In this document: piece after piece, positions 57,891-64,000 of the stretch
Layout: each line of letters opens with the position of its first letter
Position numbering within the stretch: position 1 is the first letter of the stretch
NCBI RefSeq assembly: GCF_036320965.1
Contig: NC_092249.1
Span: forward strand, 1,574,114 to 1,638,113
Length of the DNA: 64,000 nucleotides
Reading direction: 5' to 3'
From: Panulirus ornatus
Lineage: Eukaryota; Arthropoda; Malacostraca; Decapoda; Palinuridae
Notes under the pieces: model-generated
Databases searched by the model: none
Told to the model about the DNA's origin: nothing
The model's input: the letters and a program-made list of their open reading frames with translations, nothing else
Program-made: the position numbers and the translations under genes

Positions 57891-58796
57891 GATCGGCCCC
57901 TGAGGGAGGGACAGGGCTCCTATCGGACGGCAGGACGGGGAAGGGAAGCTTATAGGACTTCACGAGGGGAAGGTGGGTAGGACCCCAGTGGGAGGGAGGC
58001 TGTGTGGAGAAGGAGCCGGCGTGTGGCGGGACCGACATCTGTACAGATGTTATGCAAATTCCACCTCCTTTGGTGGGGCCAACCTGTGCCTGTTCACCGG
58101 CCCAGCTTCCACACTGTCCAATACTTTACACCCGCCAATATCTGCCAGTCCGGATATTGAGGCGTGCCTCCCAGCCTGGTGTGGTGCTGGGCATGGGGCT
58201 TTTTTTTGCGTGTAATATATTAGCACAGTTTTGTGCTATTTATTATTTCCTGCACTTGCGAAGGTTTTGACGTTGTTAACTTCATCTTAGATGAAATGCC
58301 TATTTATTTTTATATTTATAAGGTTTTCCCTTGTTGTATGTGAGAGATTGCATGTTAAGGAACGGAATGAATGCAGTGCTTACATATCTGTACAAATAAA
58401 ATGTTGGTGAACGGAACGGGTTACATGCCACAGTGAGGACCAAGGCGAATTTACGGCGTTGCATAATTGTGTGTTCGCATGTTTACCATCAAACTGACAG
58501 GTGACGCAAAAAAAAAAAAGAAAAAGTAAGTTTGTAAACATCATTTATGGACTTAGGGAAAAAGGATGGTACGGTGGTGGACGGGAATGGATTGTGGAAT
58601 GTGTCGAGAGTTTAATGAAGAGGAAGGAAAAGTAGTGGAAGTGGTGAGGGAGGTGTGTGCCTCTGAGAACTTTGTGCTCGTGTTTGCACAAGCGGAGGAA
58701 GAGGGGCTGGAAAGGGGCGCTGCCTCGTCTCTGGTAGTGAGGATCATGCTGGAGAGTTGGAGTATGGAAGAGGAAAAAGTGGTGTGAGGGGAATGG
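57891..58796. other. No supported gene
   Basis: G-rich to 58025, then unique A/T-rich DNA. Frames of 73-89 codons and a 161-codon minus frame (58553-59035) are not recognised. Confidence 0.4.
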
Positions 58797-58820
58797 AAGC
58801 AAGCAAGCAAGCAAGCAAGC
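58797..58820. repeat. (AAGC)n tetranucleotide repeat
   Basis: About six AAGC units. Confidence 0.92.
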
Positions 58821-59727
58821 GGTGCTTTGATATACAGATGATGCGTTATTAATAGGAGGAAGCGTATGAACGCCAGGTTATTGTGAGGGAGGAGGGGAGG
58901 AGGCTGTTCTGGTGAGCGTTTAGGAAGGAGATTTAACGATGCTGATACGAGCAGGGGTCTGGTCTGACACCGTGGGACAACCTGAAGGTGGAAGACATTG
59001 AGACGATGGGATGTGGGACGAGGGGTTTGGGATATCAAATATCACAGGAGAATGGGTTCCTGGAAGGAGTAGGTACTTTGATAGCGGGTAGATGACTGCC
59101 GAGGAACTAGAAGAACAGATACTTACAGAGAAGTGGATTCGGGGCTGGATGACTGCCCGCGAACACACGAGAAGATTAGGGGAAGATGTGAGTTTGTTAT
59201 GAAAGTCTTCGTTAAGGAGATTGTGCCTGAAGCGTCATATTGGATACCGAGAAACAGAATATCTGATAGGGAGGAGGATGGGTTCATTTGCATACGTTTC
59301 TGTTAGTATCCCTTCAGACGTGGATGTATGAATATATATATTTGCATACAGTTTATACGTCAACCGATACGTGTGTTTTTTGTGAGTGTGTGTGTGTGTG
59401 TCCCTCAGAAGCCGTTGTCATTACCAGCCGGACGGGTGACGAGAGCAGGGCAATTATAACCCGTCATTTATTATCATCGATGATAAGTCCATCGCATCCT
59501 CTTGGATTATAATGGTTGTTACCGATCACTCGACCGTCATTAGTGAATTAGTCGTAATACAGGAGTAACTGTATTGCTGCGAGTGATTCACGAATGGGCC
59601 AGGTTACAGCAGCCATCCGGTAGGGCACTGTATTGTGCTGAATTTACATATCTGTCTCGGATGTCTGATTACGATTCATAATTTGTTGAATATGTTAAGG
59701 TTTCTGCCATTGTTACGAGGGTCGAGT

Positions 59728-59730
<3 letters not shown>
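58821..59730. other. No supported gene
   Basis: Purine-rich, then A/T-rich unique DNA. GAACGGAATG/GAACGGAACGG words near 58361-58420 lie just outside. A 74-codon plus frame at 59288-59509 is not recognised. Confidence 0.4.

Positions 59731-59783
<53 letters not shown>
59731..59783. repeat. (TA)n microsatellite
   Basis: About 26 TA units. Confidence 0.96.
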
Positions 59784-59786
<3 letters not shown>

Positions 59787-60868
59787 ATGACCATTGAATT
59801 ACCATCAGATTTAAAGATGGCTATGTAATTACAGGGAAACCGTCATGTATTGAATGCATAATACACCTAGAATATGTTTTCACTTATTTATATTAAGTGC
59901 ATGTAAAATGAGGTAGTGAATATGTGATACAGTTATCATGATAATATATGCTCAAAAGATCCGAGAAAATACTTTATTGAGGAACCAAGAAATGGAGCCG
60001 TGTGTAGGGAAAGAAATGTTAGTTAATAAAGGTGATAAATGGAGATTTGAGAGAACCAGCGAAAATATAGGAGAGTTTGGAGTAATGGTGAAAAAAATAG
60101 GTAGTCGACTACTGATGAAAGGTGTGACGAGGGAAATCAACCAACAGTTTTTTGGGGAAAAGTACAATTAGTTATGTGGAAATTAATTTCTGGTCTGTAA
60201 GGAAATTACAGTAAGTGGCTTACATGGAATGTGGATTGATTCGAGTTGGTTGGCTTATAAAGAGAAGTTGATATTGAAGAGGAAAATGGGTATTGGTGAG
60301 GAAGGCAGTTGCAACACGCACACAAAAAACGCAGTGCGATACGAAACTTGAAAATATGGCTTAGGAAAATACATATTCAGAAGTGATTGCAGCTGGGAAT
60401 TGGAATTCAAGGCTCGAATTTTAGATATCTCCATACAAACTGGCGTATATTCGAATGTATATACGCATATAAATGTATATGGACAATCAGAGAGGAGGGA
60501 AAAGGGTGGCAGGGGAAGGATATTCAGTAACCAGATTCTAGCATACGGGGGAAGGAACAAAGAAAACGGATCACGAAATCTAGCAAGCGCAATATAGAAA
60601 ACGCACCCGGGGCCGGCCTGGCCTTGCGGGCGTCGAGGGGGCGAAATTTCTGGAAGTAGGAGGAACATGGGCGAATGTTGGGGGGTTGGGGGAGGGTGGG
60701 GGGATCTCACGTGCCGGATGAGGGAGAGTGAGGGAGATGGCCAGATTACCATGCAGGTGGAGGTTCTCCCATGACCGACGCACACCGGCAATATTCCCCA
60801 GCATGTGGTGCATCAGCAAGTAAGGACCCCACAATTCGCCGGTGAGGATTCGCGCGGGTTCTCCTCTA
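59784..60868. other. No supported gene
   Basis: Plus frames of 77 codons (59938-60168) and 65 codons (60400-60594) are polar and protein-like but match nothing I recognise. G-rich from 60600 to 60720. Confidence 0.35.
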
Positions 60869-60903
60869 CCCCCCCCCCCCCCCCCCCTCCCCCCGGGGGG
60901 GGG
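60869..60903. repeat. Poly(C)/poly(G) palindrome
   Basis: About 19 C, a T, six C and then nine G: complementary homopolymers abut at 60894/60895 and can form a hairpin. Confidence 0.93.
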
Positions 60904-62539
60904 CAAGAGGGGGAGGAGTCATTGGAGATCGTATAAACGACTTGTATCTTCTGCCGGGGGGAGACCTGGGGGTATGTCATACACACGGCCGTGTGTGTGT
61001 GTGCGCGCGCGCGCTCTCTCTCACTCCCGTGTGTATCGAGTCATGTGGATTGGGTATCATGACGTGTGGATCTAGGGGGTGGATTGTGGATGTCACGGTC
61101 ACTACCGTGTGTGGTACAGGACACGTGGGTGTGTGGGTAGCAGTAGATGGTGGTGGGCTCTGAATACAGTCGGATATACGAGACTCGTGTAAACATTGTT
61201 GTTGATAACAAAGAGCGAATGGTTATAGTGTTGCGTATCAAGTGGTGGATAATTACGGATCTTGCCGTGAGCGAATATTGTGTGGATGTAAGGTTTTCTG
61301 GTGGACGACGTGTGTGTGGTGGATATGACCACACGTGGATAACCCGGTGGAGCGTGACGCATCCTGTGGGTGTGAGCGTGTGGGTGGATTTAACTGATAT
61401 CAACTGATAAATGTCATTGATCCAAGATATGTATTGTGCGTCCGGCATATAAAGCACAGTCATTTTTCTCGCATATCAGGAAACGACAATCCAGCCCGCT
61501 TGCGTGTATTACCATACCTTCAGAGTACTAGTTATAGAGAGAGGAAATAGAGTGTGGTCATCCAGGAGATGTCAGGTCAAGGTCAGGATTCCGACGATGG
61601 GGTCACGTAAGATATACATAAAGTCTCGTGTATGTAATGTTTTGCATGACGATTATTTTAGTGTCTGTGAGTACTTGTTTACTGATGTATACTAGTTTTT
61701 TTTTTAAGTATACAATACAGCGTACGGCTGGCTTGTGGTATCTGCTGCCATTGACCTACTCTGTTAATGTTATCCTTAATGGGTTTCCCGTTTTTTGTTC
61801 TGGTGTCAGTACAACCCCCAGACCACATACATTGTTAAATGTAAACCACTGGAGTGGAGGTCTCTCTCATCATTAGGGTTTTCGCTTTTACGGTTGTAAT
61901 TTCTGTTTGATTTTATAGAAATCTTTCATTATCAGTTCAAAGTCGGTTGCCCACTTATCTTTGCGTTTTGTCATCAGTTCAGTCTTGTTCGACAAAGCAC
62001 ATAACATAAATGATTTGATCGTCGAATGAGAGAGATTGTATGGGTTCTCTTCACTTGTTCTATCCTTCCTTACTCCTCTTCGCTTTGCTTCTGGATAGTC
62101 CATTTTCTACCACTTCATCATCCATGACGAGAAGGGGGCGTACCGCAGACTTATGTAAAACGGGTCAGGGAAGCGTGTGTACAACAGCAGAAAGTGGTAG
62201 TCGTAATAGTCTGCTGACCTTTGACCTTGTTAATCTTGGCCCTGAACTCGCGAGAACAGTCAGCGAAAATAAACATTATTCGAAGTAGCGAATGTAAAGT
62301 TGGGTAACCGCGAGAGAAAATGTTGTCTTGCATGATATATATGAGAGAGAGAATGTTTAGAGATAAAACATCAGCATTTTATGTAAACATTGTGCGATAA
62401 AACGCATTATTCAACATTTCTGAATGTGTTAAGTTCTTCAAATTTATCCATTTCCTACTTTCTGATGAATTATGTTAAATTGGATGTTGGTTATCGTAGA
62501 GTTATTTAGTATGAATTCACAAAGCACTTCGTTTACTGC

Positions 62540-62540
<1 letters not shown>
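60904..62540. other. No supported gene in about 1.6 kb
   Basis: Compound GT/GC/CT tract at 61000-61022. GTGG/GTGTGG-rich plus strand to about 61390. A minus frame at 61888-62103 (71 codons, with DKWATDFELIMKDFYKIKQK) looks protein-like but is unrecognised and lacks any neighbouring exon. Confidence 0.35.

Positions 62541-62579
<39 letters not shown>
62541..62579. repeat. (TA)n microsatellite
   Basis: About 19 TA units. Confidence 0.95.
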
Positions 62580-62581
<2 letters not shown>

Positions 62582-63023
62582 TGTATCACAGAGTTCAGAA
62601 ATTTTGGAGAGAGAATACGTTCCAGTATCATGGTTTTTATTCAGTCTGAGATCGCTGTAGATATTGTATTCAAAACAAAACTGTATAAAGCATACAATAA
62701 TTTTTCATCCCGACTCAGTAATGGTCTACAGGTTGTTATTGTACAAAAAAAAAAGAAAAATAATACACGTCTAGGATTATCGTATCTAATAACTCGAATT
62801 ATCAAAGAATCGCGTGCCTGAAAAGGCTTCTGTTTTCGAAAATTGAAACCTTTATTTCCAATACAGTATTTTTTAAAAAACGCCGGAGTCTTTTATGGAA
62901 CAAAGAGGAATTTGTTCGGGTATTTTGTAATGCTGAACTTCACCTTTTCCCGTGTGGGATTTTTTACTTGCCGTGCTCCACTCGGGTATGGTGTCCGGCT
63001 TGTTTCCGTGCCTCTGTCTGTCT
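62580..63023. other. No gene seen
   Basis: Unique A/T-rich DNA. Confidence 0.45.
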
Positions 63024-63120
63024 GTATGCATGCATATATGTACGTATGTATATATCTATGTATGTATGTGCGTATGTATGTATGTACGTATGTATGTATG
63101 TTCGTATGTATGTATGTATT
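63024..63120. repeat. (TATG)n tetranucleotide repeat
   Basis: About 24 TATG units with GCATGC, ACG and TATATC variants. Repeats of TATGTATG give Tyr/Val/Cys/Met-rich frames. Confidence 0.93.
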
Positions 63121-63256
63121 TGGTTTTTGTGTAACTCCCTTGTCATTTGTTACCTGTTTTTGCTCTCCGGGGGTAGGAGCACTGTGCTGGAGAGGTTACA
63201 TGTCCTTCGTGAAATAACGGAGAGTTAAATAGTCGTCTTGCTACATCTTTAACCTT

Positions 63257-63316
<60 letters not shown>

Positions 63317-63430
63317 TTTAAGCTCCTGTGGGAGGAAGAACAGTTGGATTGTCTGTGGGCTGACTGCTGCGCCCAGGATTCGAACCCGGTCGTGCCCGTG
63401 CGTTTATCATGACGTTAGCTACTACACCAC
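63257..63430 (-). repeat. tRNA-derived SINE (minus) with (GT)n tail
   Basis: On the minus strand: A box GTGGTGTAGTAGCTAACG (63413-63430), B box GGGTTCGAATCCTG (63374-63387), a body with CAGCAGTCAGCCCACAGACA and GTTCTTCCTCCCACAGGAGC, then (GT)n (plus-strand CA, about 28 units, 63257-63313). Promoter boxes and order are complete. Confidence 0.88.
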
Positions 63431-63782
63431 GTAAGCTCGTGTGTGTATGTGAAGAATACGGTTGCAAATTTCCTTATGGGATTTTGCAATAGTGTTAAAG
63501 GTATTACATACTTCATGACCTCACTAGCAGTGTGGGGTGTGCAACACAGCGTCGTGTGTATGGCTTGGGACCCCAGCGTCAGCACCACGGTGTGGACCAG
63601 GGGCCATCATTTTCCCCAGGGTTAGATGCCCGGCACCAGGTGGCACCTCAGGGCGTACCCTAGGACCACCCCTGTGGTAATGGCGTAATTTTTCATCCTT
63701 TTCGACTGATTTTTCTGCGAATATCAGAGTTGGAGGTTGAGGAAATATGAGAAATTTAGTTTTTTTACGACTTTTTTTTTTC
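63431..63782. other. No gene seen
   Basis: Unique DNA; a 92-codon minus frame (63524-63799) is not recognised. Confidence 0.4.
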
Positions 63783-63930
63783 CCCTGTTGACTGTGACGC
63801 ATTCACGGGCCGCCCAGGGTTGATGAGAGCATGGGTTCGAATCCTGGTTGCTGCAGTTGGTCCTCAGTCATCCTAGCTGTTCATCCACCCCAAGGGGTTG
63901 GTCGACGAAATTGGTACCTGGCTCAGACAA

Positions 63931-63932
<2 letters not shown>
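63783..63932 (+). repeat. tRNA-derived SINE (plus) ending in (TA)n
   Basis: B box GGGTTCGAATCCTGG at 63833, followed by CTGCAGTTGGTCCTCAGTCA, then GTTCATCCACCCCAAGGGGT and GGTCGACGAAATTGGTACCT. This 3' domain is shared with the SINE at 34.4 kb. The A-box region (GACGCATTCACGGGCCGCCC) is altered. Confidence 0.82.

Positions 63933-64000
<68 letters not shown>
63933..64000. repeat. (TA)n microsatellite at the window edge
   Basis: At least 34 TA units directly after the SINE, continuing past the end of the window. Confidence 0.97.

Noticed and set aside
57589..58038. 149-codon minus frame with 10-residue repeats
   Set aside because: The repeats are the 30-bp minisatellite; no start context or conserved region.
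58821..58875. Possible reverse-transcriptase YxDD box (YTDDALLIGGS at 58831)
   Set aside because: The frame hits a stop one codon later, and neither side shows other reverse-transcriptase blocks. A single short motif is not enough.

Overview
The window reads as nuclear DNA of an arthropod, most likely a decapod crustacean. This is inferred from a young RTE-type LINE whose reverse transcriptase and 3' tail look like those repeated through decapod genomes as I remember them, tRNA-derived SINE copies with decapod-like 3' domains, a short run of the arthropod telomere unit TTAGG, and an extreme load of (CT/GA)n, (CA/GT)n and (TA)n microsatellites. No prokaryotic or viral gene organisation is present. 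No host protein-coding gene can be called with confidence; almost every long open frame is a repeat read as protein. 

Layout. 0-5 kb: microsatellites, several short minisatellites, C-rich tracts and the first copy of a 21-bp repeat family. 5.13-6.77 kb: a 5'-truncated RTE-like LINE with an uninterrupted reverse-transcriptase frame, a 3' UTR and a poly(A) tail, lying between two (TA)n tracts. 7.44-9.28 kb: a 34-bp minisatellite of about 53 units with no length change. 10.2-14 kb: a cluster of arrays (27 bp, 21 bp in both orientations, 30/32 bp, 31 bp). 15.9-16.5 kb: remains of a jockey-like LINE. 17-20 kb: more microsatellites and another 21-bp array that flips orientation. 20-36 kb: mostly single-copy-looking, AT-rich DNA with few minisatellites. 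It holds a short LINE/SINE-tail insertion with a 13-bp target-site duplication, SINE copies, a decayed RTE fragment, a CR1/L2-like fragment, and a weak exon candidate. 36-58 kb: another minisatellite-rich stretch with a second CR1/L2-like fragment and the fifth 21-bp locus. 58-64 kb: mixed unique DNA ending in two SINE copies and a (TA)n tract that runs off the window. 

How the parts relate. The intact RTE copy and the 23.5-kb insertion share a 3' tail, so the RTE machinery probably mobilised both. Several tRNA-derived SINE ends run straight into (GT)n or (TA)n, so insertions may seed the microsatellites. The 21-bp family recurs at five places with related flanking sequence, which suggests that it spread as part of a larger unit rather than arising five times.
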